Assembly: GCA_017644045.1 (NCBI GenBank)
Contig: JAEPMI010000016.1
Coordinates: 62,001 to 126,000 of the forward strand
Direction: 5' to 3'
DNA: 64,000 nt
Source: Deltaproteobacteria bacterium
GTDB taxonomy: Bacteria; Myxococcota_A; Polyangia; Polyangiales; Houyiibacteriaceae
The translations under genes and the position numbers were made by a program. The notes beneath the pieces are model-generated. The model did no database searches. It was not told the DNA's origin and was given only the letters and a program-made list of their open reading frames with translations. Shown here one piece after another: positions 7,101 to 16,083 of this stretch (its first letter is position 1; every line of letters starts with the position of its first letter).

Positions 7101-8503
7101 ACGACGGAGCGGCCACCGCCAAGAGCGTCGACATCGCCCTCGGCGACATCGCGGATCTGCAAGACGTCGTCGATCGGGACGCGCTCCGAGAGATCTGTCG
7201 CTCCTTCTTCGACCTCTTCAACCTCTCCGTCCGCATCTACGGCGGCTCCGGGAAGCTCCTCGCGAGCGTCAGCGAGCCGGTCGAGCTCTACCAGTACCTC
7301 CAGGAGCTCGAGTCGGGGGGCAAGCTCGTCGGCGACATCGTCGACGCCGTGAAGCGACTCGTCCCCACGGGGAACGAGGTCGAGCGGCACGAGACGATCA
7401 CCGGCGCCGTCTACGACGTGGTGCCCATCACCTACCAGGGCCGCGGTGTCGGGCGCTTCGTCATCGGGCCCTTCGTTCCCGCCGAGCTCGAGCAGGTGCC
7501 CAAGGCCCTCGTTCGGCTGGATCGATCCGTCGACCGGATGAAGCTCCGCGATCTGCTGATGAAGATGCCTCGTGTCCGAGAGGAGACCGCGGAGCGCATC
7601 ACCGATCACCTGCGAAGCGTCATCGACCTACTCCTCTTCTCCAGCCACCGCGCGCACCTCACCAGCGAGATGCACGTGGCGTCCGTCCGGGAGAGCTACC
7701 GCGAGCTCGCCGAGAAGACCGCGAAGCTCCAGAGCGCCTACGACCGGCTCAAGGAGCTCGACCAGCTCAAGTCGAACTTCCTCGCCACCGTGAGCCACGA
7801 GCTCCGCACGCCGCTGACCTCCATCATCGGTTACTCCGAGATGCTCGAGGCCAACATCGCCGGAGAGCTCAACGACGAACAACGCGAGTTCATCGGCACG
7901 ATTCACCAAAAAGGAAACCAGCTCCTCGGATTGATCTCGAGCCTGCTCGACCTGTCGAAGCTCGAGCAGGGAGTGATGCGCCTCGCGCCTCAGCCCGTGG
8001 ACGCGGGCGGCCTCATCGAAGACCTCGAGCGCACCTTCGCCCCCCACGCCCACAAGAAGGGCATCGACCTCGTGGTCGAGGTGCGAGGCGAGCTCCCCGC
8101 CCTCAACGCCGACCCGCTTCGCTTGAAGCAGATCCTCGCCAACCTCGCCGAGAACGCCATCAAGTTCACGCCGGAGGGCGGGACGGTCCGCATGGTCGCG
8201 GAAGCGACCGAGTGGGAAGACGAAGGCGGTGATTTCGGGGCCGTCCTGATGGGCAGCACCCGCGAGGCCGTCGCCTTCCGGATCAGCGACACCGGCATCG
8301 GCATGCCCTCCGCGGAGCTCGAGCGCATCTTCGACGCCTTCTACCAGGTAGACGGCAGCTCGACCCGCGAGCACGGCGGCACCGGACTGGGCCTGAGCAT
8401 CGTGAAGCGGTTGGTCGACGCGCACGGCGGAGCCGTCACCGTCGACAGCAAGCCCGGCCAGGGAACCACCTTCACGGTGACCATCCCCGAAGCCGAATCC
8501 TGA
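7097..8503 (+). CDS. PocR-domain sensor histidine kinase
   Basis: 468-residue cytoplasmic histidine kinase; no membrane segment is visible. Residues about 15-185 look like a PocR ligand-sensing domain (DIADLQDVVDRDALREICRS and a following Phe-rich helix). A coiled linker leads to the HisKA box FLATVSHELRTP with His234 as phospho-acceptor. The HATPase domain shows NLAENAIKFT, DTGIGM and GGTGLGLSIV. No receiver is fused and none is encoded next to it, so the partner is unknown. GTG 7097 overlaps the GTPase stop by 4 bases, which couples the two products. Confidence 0.9.
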   Translation: MNDGAATAKSVDIALGDIADLQDVVDRDALREICRSFFDLFNLSVRIYGGSGKLLASVSEPVELYQYLQELESGGKLVGDIVDAVKRLVPTGNEVERHETITGAVYDVVPITYQGRGVGRFVIGPFVPAELEQVPKALVRLDRSVDRMKLRDLLMKMPRVREETAERITDHLRSVIDLLLFSSHRAHLTSEMHVASVRESYRELAEKTAKLQSAYDRLKELDQLKSNFLATVSHELRTPLTSIIGYSEMLEANIAGELNDEQREFIGTIHQKGNQLLGLISSLLDLSKLEQGVMRLAPQPVDAGGLIEDLERTFAPHAHKKGIDLVVEVRGELPALNADPLRLKQILANLAENAIKFTPEGGTVRMVAEATEWEDEGGDFGAVLMGSTREAVAFRISDTGIGMPSAELERIFDAFYQVDGSSTREHGGTGLGLSIVKRLVDAHGGAVTVDSKPGQGTTFTVTIPEAES

Positions 8504-8511
8504 CGCGAATC

Positions 8512-8527
8512 AATCGCTGAAGCGATT
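8512..8527. terminator. Short hairpin between convergent genes
   Basis: AATCGC-TGAA-GCGATT forms a 6-bp stem with a 4-base loop in the 30-base gap between the kinase stop (plus) and the GNAT stop (minus). No T-run follows on either strand, so termination by this hairpin alone is only plausible. Confidence 0.4.
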
Positions 8528-8533
8528 CATGGG

Positions 8534-9226
8534 TCAAAGGTCGTGGGGCCACGGCTCACACGATGCTCTGCCAGCGTCGTGATCCCATTCTTCGGCGAGC
8601 ACCGCATAGCGCATCGTGTCGAGCCAGCCGACCGGGTTCGACGCTGGATAGCCGAGGTAGCGCTCCTTTCGGTAGCGCCCCTCGAGGCGGAGACCCAGTC
8701 GCTCGCACACTCGCCGTGAAGGCGAGTTGGGGACCGCGACCATCGCGAAGAGCCGGTGCAGACCCCAGCCGCCCTTCCCCGTCGAGCGAAGCGCCTGACC
8801 CATCAGGCCCGCCACCGCTTCCCGGCAGAGCCCCTGCCCCTGGCTCTCGGGCCGCAGCCACCAGCCGACCTCGGCGGTGCGCATGAAGGCGTTGATGTCG
8901 TGCAGCCCCGTCCCGCCGAGCACCGCACCGCTCTCCCGGTCGAAGATCCCCATCGGGAAGTCGGTGCAGCCGGAGCCCGCGGCCATCCGTCGGAAGCGTT
9001 CGACGTAGTGCACGGTGTGCTCGAGCTTCAGGTGGTCCGTCGACGACCAGAGCATCCAGGGGAGAATGGCGGCGCGGGAGCGGTCGATGGTCTCGAAGAG
9101 CGCGGCGGCGTCGTCCGCGGTCCATCGCCGAACGATGGTCCGCTCGGTCATCACCAAGGTCGGCAGCGGCACGGGAGCCTGCCACGGCGGTCCGTCGCTC
9201 GCGTACTCGAGCCAGTCGTCACCCAT
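8534..9226 (-). CDS. GNAT family N-acetyltransferase (RimJ/RimL type)
   Basis: 230-residue acetyltransferase of the GNAT fold. The beta4-beta5 region reads AEVGWWLRPESQGQGLCREA, which contains the acetyl-CoA pyrophosphate loop (Q/R-x-x-G-x-G/A), and the later VPNSPSRRVCERLGLRLEGR segment is typical of RimJ/RimL and ribosomal-protein or small-molecule acetylating enzymes. The substrate cannot be read from the sequence. ATG 9226 is used, which overlaps the end of thiL by 8 bases; GTG 9229 is an equally placed alternative. It is the last gene of the coupled regulator-deaminase-thiL run. Confidence 0.85.
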   Translation of the reverse strand: MGDDWLEYASDGPPWQAPVPLPTLVMTERTIVRRWTADDAAALFETIDRSRAAILPWMLWSSTDHLKLEHTVHYVERFRRMAAGSGCTDFPMGIFDRESGAVLGGTGLHDINAFMRTAEVGWWLRPESQGQGLCREAVAGLMGQALRSTGKGGWGLHRLFAMVAVPNSPSRRVCERLGLRLEGRYRKERYLGYPASNPVGWLDTMRYAVLAEEWDHDAGRASCEPWPHDL

Positions 9227-10172
9227 CACTCGTTCCTTCGGTGAAGTGGTCGAACCCGAGGCTGGCGTCGAGCTCGCGAACCGCGTCGCCGTCCCGCCAT
9301 CGGATGCCCGGCTCCGCCTCGATCGTTCCGACGCGGACGGCGTCCACACCGCAGGCGTCGGGGGCGGCGAAGAGCAATCCATACGACTCGCCGCCAGCGA
9401 AGCGGAGGCGCGAGCCCTCCACTCCGAGCGACGCCGCGACGCGCTCGAAGTCTTCATCCGCCGGCAGCTCGAGGGTGGCGCCGCACTCGCTCGCACGACA
9501 CACGTGACCGAGGTCCTGCACCAATCCGTCGGACACGTCGATGCAGGCGTGTGCACGTCCGGCGAGCGCCAGCCCGGCGTCGATGGCTGCGATCGGCGCG
9601 AGCCACGCCTCGCGATAGGGCTCGATGCCCGGCGGTGTCGCGTCGCGAAGCAACGACTCCAGTCCCAACGCCGCGTGCCCGGGAGGCGCGGTCACGAAGA
9701 TCCCATCGCCCGGTCGCGCTCCGGCGCGGGTGAGCGCCTCGCCCGGCAGGTGACCGAGCGCCGTGGTGGTGATGCTCAGCTGATCGCCCGCGCTGAGGTT
9801 CCCTCCCGCGACCACTGCATCGAGCTCGATCGCGGCCTGGTCGATGCCGGCCATCAGCGCCTCGAGCTCGGCGTCACTCGTGGCGCTGGGCAACACGAGC
9901 GCGATCAGCAATCCCGTCGGACGCGCACCCATCGCGGCCAGATCGCTCGCGGCGCCCATGGCGGCGCGACGACCGAGCACGTCGAGCGAGGCGAACGAGC
10001 GACGGAAGTGGACTCCCTCGACGGAGACGTCGACGGTGGCGACGAGCGGCTCGCTCGACGGCGCGAAGACCGCCGCATCGTCGCCATTCGCGACCCGCAG
10101 GCGCCCCGGAACCGAGTGCAGCCGGTCGAGCAGACGCGCGATCCGCGCGTGCTCCCCGGAGCGCTCGCTCAC
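9219..10172 (-). CDS. thiL: ThiL, thiamine-monophosphate kinase
   Basis: Phosphorylates thiamine monophosphate to the active cofactor thiamine pyrophosphate. 317 residues, AIR-synthase/PurM fold. Characteristic stretches in order are NGDDAAVFAP, ATVDVSVEGVHF, ASDLAAMGARP, VVAGGNLSAGD and CIDVSDGLVQDL, which line the Mg-ATP and substrate site. GTG 10172 gives the expected N-terminus and overlaps the deaminase stop by 4 bases. The long in-frame upstream extension to 10376 is antisense to the deaminase reading and is ignored. No other thiamine gene is in the window. Confidence 0.92.
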   Translation of the reverse strand: MSERSGEHARIARLLDRLHSVPGRLRVANGDDAAVFAPSSEPLVATVDVSVEGVHFRRSFASLDVLGRRAAMGAASDLAAMGARPTGLLIALVLPSATSDAELEALMAGIDQAAIELDAVVAGGNLSAGDQLSITTTALGHLPGEALTRAGARPGDGIFVTAPPGHAALGLESLLRDATPPGIEPYREAWLAPIAAIDAGLALAGRAHACIDVSDGLVQDLGHVCRASECGATLELPADEDFERVAASLGVEGSRLRFAGGESYGLLFAAPDACGVDAVRVGTIEAEPGIRWRDGDAVRELDASLGFDHFTEGTSDG

Positions 10173-10711
10173 CCTTGGCTCGCTTCGGCGATCCGTGGGT
10201 CCTGCGGACCTTCGACGCCCACCACCTCGACGCCGTGGTCCCGGAGATACTGGACCCCATTGGCGCCGAGATAGCCGCCTTCGACGACGAGCACGCGCGC
10301 GATCCCCGCGTGATGGATGAGCTTCGCGCAGAGGATGCAGGGCTCGCCGGTCACGATGAGCCAGGCCCCGCGGCACGCCACGCCGCTCGCCGCCGCGTTG
10401 CAGACGACGTTCATCTCCGCGTGGTGGCAGCCGATCTCCATCCGCGTGCCCGACTGGACCTTCTGCGTATCACGAAGGCACTCGTCCCCACCGCAGAGGT
10501 GGCCACCGCCCCGAGGGCCGCCGTTGTATCCGTCCATGAGGATCACGTTGCGTTCGGGGTCCAAGAGGAGCGCCCCGAACTTCCGTCGTGGACAGTTGGA
10601 CGCCTCGGCGAGCGCGAGGCACTGCTGGATTCGAATCGCGACGTGCTTTTCCTTCACGCCTCGTGTGTCGCAGAACCCGCCCTCGGCCACAAGGGTCGAG
10701 GGGTCCCTCAT
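10169..10711 (-). CDS. Deoxycytidylate (dCMP) deaminase family protein
   Basis: 180-residue zinc-dependent deaminase, expected to convert dCMP to dUMP for thymidylate synthesis. The zinc site is visible as HAEMN (His plus proton-shuttle Glu) and EPCILCAK (two Cys ligands); an additional Cys/His cluster GGGHLCGGDEC is typical of the dCMP-deaminase/ComEB group. ATG 10711 overlaps the stop of the giant regulator by 4 bases (ATGA). An internal GTG (VKEKHVAIR) could be the start instead. Coupling of a nucleotide enzyme to a regulator is odd and may just be packing. Confidence 0.87.
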   Translation of the reverse strand: MRDPSTLVAEGGFCDTRGVKEKHVAIRIQQCLALAEASNCPRRKFGALLLDPERNVILMDGYNGGPRGGGHLCGGDECLRDTQKVQSGTRMEIGCHHAEMNVVCNAAASGVACRGAWLIVTGEPCILCAKLIHHAGIARVLVVEGGYLGANGVQYLRDHGVEVVGVEGPQDPRIAEASQG

Positions 10712-13700
10712 TCGATCGCGAGCCGCTTGAGCATCTTCTGCAGGCCATAGCGACTCACCCCGAGGATCTGAGCCGCCTGGGTGCGGTTGCCCTCGGTGCG
10801 CACCAGGGCCTCCCGGATCAACCGCTCCTCGAGCGCGGCCATCTGAGCTTTGAGGTCGAGGGGATCGCCCGACGCACCGCGCACTCCGTCCGAGAGGTGG
10901 GCGAGCGTGACCTCGTCCGGCTCGTCGAGGAGCGCACGCCGGACCTCGTTCTCGAGCTCGCGAACGTTGCCCGGCCAGCCGTGAGCCAGGAGCGCGGCCA
11001 TGGCGTCCTCCGCCACCGTGGTCGAAGGGCTCCCGTGTCGCGCGATGAAGCGGCGGACGAGCGGCGGGATGTCGGCCGTGCGCTCGCGAAGGGGCGGCAG
11101 CTCGATGCGCATCACCGCGATCCGGTAGAAGAGATCCTCGCGGAAGCGCCGCTCTTCGACCCAGCGCTCCAGTGGCCGATGCGTGGCGCTGAGCAGGCGG
11201 ACGTCGACGGTGAACGCGTCGGTGCCGCCCACCGGGCGGACCTCGCCCTCCTGGAGCACCCGCAGGATCTTCGCCTGCATGGCGGGACTCATCTCGCCGA
11301 TCTCGTCGAGGAAGAGGGTGCCCCCGTCGGCCGCTCGAAAGAGACCCGCGCGACCCTCGCTCGCGCCGGTGAACGCGCCACGGACGTGGCCGAAGAGCAG
11401 GCTCTCCACCAACGCATCGGGAAGCGCGGCGCAGCTCTCCGCGACGAAGGGCGCGCTCGCCCGCGGCCCGCGCTCGTGGATCGCTCGCGCGAGCAGCTCC
11501 TTGCCCGTGCCGCTCTCGCCAGTGATCAGCACGGGCACGTCCGCGTCGGCGACCCGCATCGCGAGGTCCAACGCGGCTCGCATGCCCGGGCTCCGCGCCA
11601 CGATGGTCCCGTCGCGTGCCGGACGCAGCTGCGCGAGCTCGCGCTCTTGGGCCCGGACCCGCTGCTCGAGCTGTCGGTTCGCGCGCGCCAGGCGCTCCTT
11701 GGCGTCGTGCTCGCGCGCCAGGCGCTCGGCCCCGACCAGCGCGATGGCGGCGAGGTCCGCGAGGTCGAGGAGCAGCCGACGGTCGTCGGCGTCGAAGACG
11801 CCGGTGCGCATCCGGTCGTCCATGTAGAGCACCTCCGGTCGATCGCGCAGTGGAACGGAGAGCACCGAGCGAAGGGCCATCGCGTGAACGCTCGCCGCCT
11901 GGTCGAGGGCCTCGTCCGCGAGCGCGTCCATCGACACCACGGGCGCACGTCCAGCGAGCGTGCGCCCTACCACCGAACGGGAGGGTGCGTCGTCGGCGCC
12001 CACACCGGCGCGAGCCACCACTTCGAGAGCTCCCTCGTCGCTCCGTCGAACGAGCAGCGCGCGCTCCGCGTCCACGAGGGAGAGGGCCGCCTCGACCACC
12101 ACGGCGCGCAGCGCGCTCGGGTCTTCCACACGGCTCAAGCGCTTCGCCAGGGCCCCCAGCCGACGCCAGCGTCCGTCCGAGATCGGCGCACGAGACTCCG
12201 TCGCCCCCGCGCCCAGCACACGCAGGTGGCGAGGAGCCCGCCGCATTCGGGCACGGCGCTCCGGGTCGAGCGTCCGCGCACCGGCGTCGAGCAACGAACG
12301 CGCCCGGGCCGCAGCCTCACGAGCCCCCTCGTGGTCCCGCGCGGCTTCGGCGAGGTCCAAGGCGGCGAACGCATGCTCCAGCGACTGGGTCCAGTCCGCT
12401 GGTTCGGCCGCCGCGAGCGCCGCGCGAGCCGCGTCGAGATCTCCGGTCGCGACGCCCACCCGCGCCGTCGCGAGCGCGCCATCGAAGGTCGCGGTGTCCC
12501 CCGACCAGCGGGAGGCCCAAGACGCATCCTGTCGCGCGAGCAGAGCGACCATGCGGGGGAGCCAGCGCGGATCCTCGGCCGCCTCCGCGGCGGCCCGCCT
12601 CGCGCGAGCGAGGTCCCCACGCCGGAGCGCCAGCTCCGCTCGGATGCCTTGCAGGTGGCGAGCGGTCACCGCGTCCGGCTCCTTGGCCTCGGTTCGCGCG
12701 GCCTCTTCCACCCACCCCTCGGCCGCGTCGTCGTCGCCCAGCACGACGGCGGCCGACGCCAGGTTGGCGAGCGCGCGGGCGAGGTCCCGATCGCGCCCCA
12801 ACATCGCGAGCCGGCGCGCCGACTCCTCGAGATCGTCGAGCGCCGGGCTCAGCTCGCCGAGCTCGAGGTGCGCGGCGCCGAGGTTGCCGAGCGCGCTCGC
12901 CTCCAGGTGTCGCTCCCCCAGGGCGCGCGCCAGCTCGAGCGAGCGACGGTGCGAATCCCGCGCCGACGCGCGGTCGCCGAGCTGGTGATGTGCAGCACCG
13001 AGCGTGGACCACGCGCGCGCGGCCTCGCGGCGCGGAAGCGCGCCACCCAGCGCGTCACGAATGACGGCGACCGCGCCCTCCGGCTCTCCACGCGCGAGCG
13101 CGACCCACGCCACCAGGGTCGGCGAGTCGCCCTCGCGAGCGAACCGCTCCGCCGCGCCGAGATCTGCGCTCGCGAGCGCCAGCCAACCGCGGGTCACCAG
13201 GGCTTCGTCGTCGGCAACGCTGGCCAGCCGAGCGCGAGCGTCGTCCAGCCGACCGGAGCGACGAAGGGCCTCCGCCGCCAGCGCATCCGAGGGTGCCGCT
13301 TCGGCGGCCTGGCGATAGCGACCCGCAGCGAGCCGCGCTTCGTAGAGCAGGGTACGCAGGCCGCGGTCGGAGCCGACGAGTCGGAGCCCGTCCTCCAACG
13401 AGCGCTCGGCTCCTGCGGTGTCGCCCGCGTCGAGAGCCCGGCGGGCGACCGCGGCGAACGCGTCCGTGGCGGGCTCGCCTCGGTGCGCGGCGAGGTAGGC
13501 GGCGCTCCGCGCGTCGAAGGGCTCGAGCGATCGGGCGAGGGCCGCCCGACGCTTCGCCGTGCCGTGCTCGGCGAACGCGCGCAGGAGGTCGCTCCGCAGC
13601 CGCACCAGGCCGTCGTCCCCGACGCTGGCCCCGCCCATGCGCACCAGCGACGCGAGCCCCTCCCGAACCACGTCGAGGGTCTCGGTGGGCGCGACGCCGC

Positions 13701-15129
13701 CGACCAGACCGAGGCGCACGGCGGCCTCCCGTGCCGGGTCGGGCAGCCACACCTCATCGGCGGTCGCGGCGCCACGCGCGCCGAGCACGTCGGTCGAGGA
13801 CGGGTCCTCTCCCGCGCGCCAGGTCTCCGCGAAGAGGCGCACCAAGCGGCCGGCCAAGCCCCCGGTCGCGTCGCGAGCGGACCGGAGCTGGGCCGCGCTC
13901 GGAGGCTCGCCGAGCAGATCCTCGAGCAGCGCAGCGAAGGGTTCCGCGGGCAGCGGCGCCATCGCGAGGGCGGCCTCTCCCTCGACCTCCACGACGATGG
14001 TCTGGCGGATCCGAGCGATGCGCGCGCTCCGCGCCCAGCGCTCCGCACGCGCCACGTCGCCGTCGGTGAGATGCACGATGGCTTCGGAGGAAGGCGGGTC
14101 GCCGCGGGGGTCGCGCAGGTACGTGGGTACGCGCTCTCCACCGGCCGCTCGCCGCTGCTGGAGGTGAGACACGGCCTCACGCACGAGTCGACTACGGCCA
14201 GAGCCGGGGGGGCCGCCCACGGACACCACCCCGCCGTCTTCGAGCGCCATGACGAGGCGCTCGACGAGCGACTCGGGCGCGCGGAAGGAGAGCGCGGTCG
14301 CGCGGAGGGCTCGTTCCTCGCCGGTGGCGGCGAGCGTACGCCGCTCGAGCTCGAGGCCGAGCTCGCGTCCGAGGTCTGCGAGGATCCCGACGGTCTCCCG
14401 AGCGGATGCGGGGCGATCGACGGCGAGGGGCGCCGTGAGCCGAGCGATCACGGCCGCGGCCACGGAGCTCGGGGCCAACGGCGCCCCCGGGTGTGCGGGG
14501 AGCGCACCGCCGAGCCATCGATGGAGGGTGACGCCCAGCGCGTAGAGATCGGTGGCGGGGGAGCGCGTCCCCAGCAGTCCCTCGGGCGCGAGGAACGCCG
14601 GGCTACCACGCACCGAACCAGCATCCACCGCGGGACCCGCGAGCCCGAGATCGACGAGGTGCACGCCATGCTCCGTGTCGAGGAGGACGTTCGCCGGCTT
14701 CACGTCTCCGTGGACCAACCCCGCGCCGTGGAGGGCAGCCAACGCCGATGCCACGCCGTGCGCGGCCGTGACCGCGATGCGGATTCGAGCGTCGTCGTCG
14801 AGGCCCAGCAGCGCGTCGGAGCTCTGGACGCCCGGCGCGAGCTCCTCCACGAGCAACGCCGTGCCCGCCGGCAGACCGAAGGGCGGTGGCAAGGGCGCAT
14901 CGAGGCGGAGCAGCTCGCGAACGGCCACGAGCCCGGGGTGGCTCACCGCCCGGAGGCGCTCGGCCTCCAGGGCCAGGCGGGCCGCGTCGGCGGGCGCGAC
15001 CGCCTTCAGCGCGAGCGCCGTGGGCGGGCTCGACGCTTCGTCCAACACCTCGATGACCCGACCGCTCGCGCCGCGCCCGATCTCCCGCACGTGGCGGTAG
15101 CGGCCAGCCAGGAGTTCGGAGTCGCCCAT
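10708..15129 (-). CDS. Ser/Thr kinase - AAA/STAND ATPase - TPR - GAF - sigma-54 activator fusion
   Basis: 1473-residue one-protein signalling chain. An N-terminal Hanks-type kinase (about 8-270) has IGRGASG, Lys42, HGD at 140-142 with Asn147, Asp160 (DLG in place of DFG) and APE near 181. It keeps the catalytic residues, though HRD is HGD. An ATPase module with P-loop GGPPGSGRS (305-313) follows, then a long alpha-helical TPR-like region (about 560-950) and a GAF domain (about 1000-1160). The sigma-54 AAA+ domain follows (GESGTGKE near 1205, GAFTGA near 1253), with a C-terminal Fis helix-turn-helix (GNRTQAAQILGVSR). It should therefore activate RpoN promoters. ATG 15129 is preferred to an upstream start at 15177. 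The divergent neighbour is a TPR lipoprotein. Confidence 0.93.
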   Translation of the reverse strand: MGDSELLAGRYRHVREIGRGASGRVIEVLDEASSPPTALALKAVAPADAARLALEAERLRAVSHPGLVAVRELLRLDAPLPPPFGLPAGTALLVEELAPGVQSSDALLGLDDDARIRIAVTAAHGVASALAALHGAGLVHGDVKPANVLLDTEHGVHLVDLGLAGPAVDAGSVRGSPAFLAPEGLLGTRSPATDLYALGVTLHRWLGGALPAHPGAPLAPSSVAAAVIARLTAPLAVDRPASARETVGILADLGRELGLELERRTLAATGEERALRATALSFRAPESLVERLVMALEDGGVVSVGGPPGSGRSRLVREAVSHLQQRRAAGGERVPTYLRDPRGDPPSSEAIVHLTDGDVARAERWARSARIARIRQTIVVEVEGEAALAMAPLPAEPFAALLEDLLGEPPSAAQLRSARDATGGLAGRLVRLFAETWRAGEDPSSTDVLGARGAATADEVWLPDPAREAAVRLGLVGGVAPTETLDVVREGLASLVRMGGASVGDDGLVRLRSDLLRAFAEHGTAKRRAALARSLEPFDARSAAYLAAHRGEPATDAFAAVARRALDAGDTAGAERSLEDGLRLVGSDRGLRTLLYEARLAAGRYRQAAEAAPSDALAAEALRRSGRLDDARARLASVADDEALVTRGWLALASADLGAAERFAREGDSPTLVAWVALARGEPEGAVAVIRDALGGALPRREAARAWSTLGAAHHQLGDRASARDSHRRSLELARALGERHLEASALGNLGAAHLELGELSPALDDLEESARRLAMLGRDRDLARALANLASAAVVLGDDDAAEGWVEEAARTEAKEPDAVTARHLQGIRAELALRRGDLARARRAAAEAAEDPRWLPRMVALLARQDASWASRWSGDTATFDGALATARVGVATGDLDAARAALAAAEPADWTQSLEHAFAALDLAEAARDHEGAREAAARARSLLDAGARTLDPERRARMRRAPRHLRVLGAGATESRAPISDGRWRRLGALAKRLSRVEDPSALRAVVVEAALSLVDAERALLVRRSDEGALEVVARAGVGADDAPSRSVVGRTLAGRAPVVSMDALADEALDQAASVHAMALRSVLSVPLRDRPEVLYMDDRMRTGVFDADDRRLLLDLADLAAIALVGAERLAREHDAKERLARANRQLEQRVRAQERELAQLRPARDGTIVARSPGMRAALDLAMRVADADVPVLITGESGTGKELLARAIHERGPRASAPFVAESCAALPDALVESLLFGHVRGAFTGASEGRAGLFRAADGGTLFLDEIGEMSPAMQAKILRVLQEGEVRPVGGTDAFTVDVRLLSATHRPLERWVEERRFREDLFYRIAVMRIELPPLRERTADIPPLVRRFIARHGSPSTTVAEDAMAALLAHGWPGNVRELENEVRRALLDEPDEVTLAHLSDGVRGASGDPLDLKAQMAALEERLIREALVRTEGNRTQAAQILGVSRYGLQKMLKRLAIE

Positions 15130-15210
15130 CGCCGCATGATGACGCCGTTGGCACCCGATCGACAACGATGTTGGCACCCAAGGTACACCCGCGCGAGGGG
15201 TCCGTGCTGC

Positions 15211-16077
15211 GTGCGGCCCCTCTTCTGCGCCCCCTGGATCGCGATCGCCCTCGCCTGCGGCGGGCCGAACGCGAGCGCTCCCCCGGCCGCCACCTCACCG
15301 GTCGACGAAGGCGACGAGGTCGTGGACGCCCCCGTCTGCACCGTCGGCGACGACGAGTCGGTGGACGCCCTGCGAGCGCGGTTGGCCGCGCTGCCCGAGT
15401 GTTCGACGCTCCGGATCGCGCTCGGGAGCCGGCTGGCAGCCGACGGCTCCTGTGACGAGGCCGAAGCGGAGCTCGACCCGCTGATGGCGGACGAAGCAGC
15501 GGCACGCCGAGCATTCGTTCGCCTCGCAGCGGGGAGCTGCGGCGACCGACGCCGGGTCGGGCTGGCCGAGGCGATCTGCGAGGCCATGCTCGCGGACGAG
15601 CCCAGCGCAGCGACGTGGATCGCGTGCGGTCGGCTCCAGGAGTCGGTCGGGGAGACCGCAGGCGCGATGGAGCACTACCGCCGGGCCCGCGAGCTCGACC
15701 CGAGCGGGGTGGAAGCGATCGAGGCGGCCGCCCTCGCGCTGCGGTTCCGAGACTTCCCGGTGGCGGCGCGCCACTACGAGGCGCTGACCGCGGTCGCTCC
15801 CGACCGAGTCGGGGGCTGGCGCGGACTCGCCCACGCACGCCGAGGGATCGGCGACCTCGAGGGAGCGATCGCCGCGATGGAGCGGGCCGTCGAGCTCGAT
15901 GGAGCGGCGCCCGAGCCCCGCTACCACCTGGCGCTCTGGCTACGCGAGAGCGGCGCCTACGAGCCCGCGGTGGTCCAGCTCCGAGCGTTCCTGGTGGTCG
16001 CCGCCGATCGGCCCGCGTTCGCTTCCGCGCGAGAGCGCGCCCGCGAGACCCTCGAGCGCTGGCGCCGCGAGCTCTGA
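15211..16077 (+). CDS. TPR-repeat lipoprotein
   Basis: 288-residue predicted lipoprotein. GTG 15211 gives a short signal peptide ending in the lipobox IALAC (Cys16), then a low-complexity Ala/Pro linker. The body contains tandem 34-residue helical repeats of TPR type (ALxxYxxAxELDP-like at EHYRRARELDPSG and AIAAMERAVELDGAAPE) in the C-terminal two thirds. It probably acts as a periplasmic or outer-membrane scaffold. The frame remains open far upstream, but that stretch is antisense to the kinase gene and is not part of it. It is divergent from the kinase-sigma-54 regulator with an 81-base gap. Confidence 0.85.
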   Translation: MRPLFCAPWIAIALACGGPNASAPPAATSPVDEGDEVVDAPVCTVGDDESVDALRARLAALPECSTLRIALGSRLAADGSCDEAEAELDPLMADEAAARRAFVRLAAGSCGDRRRVGLAEAICEAMLADEPSAATWIACGRLQESVGETAGAMEHYRRARELDPSGVEAIEAAALALRFRDFPVAARHYEALTAVAPDRVGGWRGLAHARRGIGDLEGAIAAMERAVELDGAAPEPRYHLALWLRESGAYEPAVVQLRAFLVVAADRPAFASARERARETLERWRREL

Positions 16078-16083
16078 GCGCGG

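Noticed and set aside
10588-15210. A very long open plus-strand frame (up to 1829 codons)
   Set aside because: It is antisense to the kinase/sigma-54 regulator, whose minus-strand reading has clear domain motifs. The open frame is an effect of high GC; only its 3' end (15211-16077) is a real gene.
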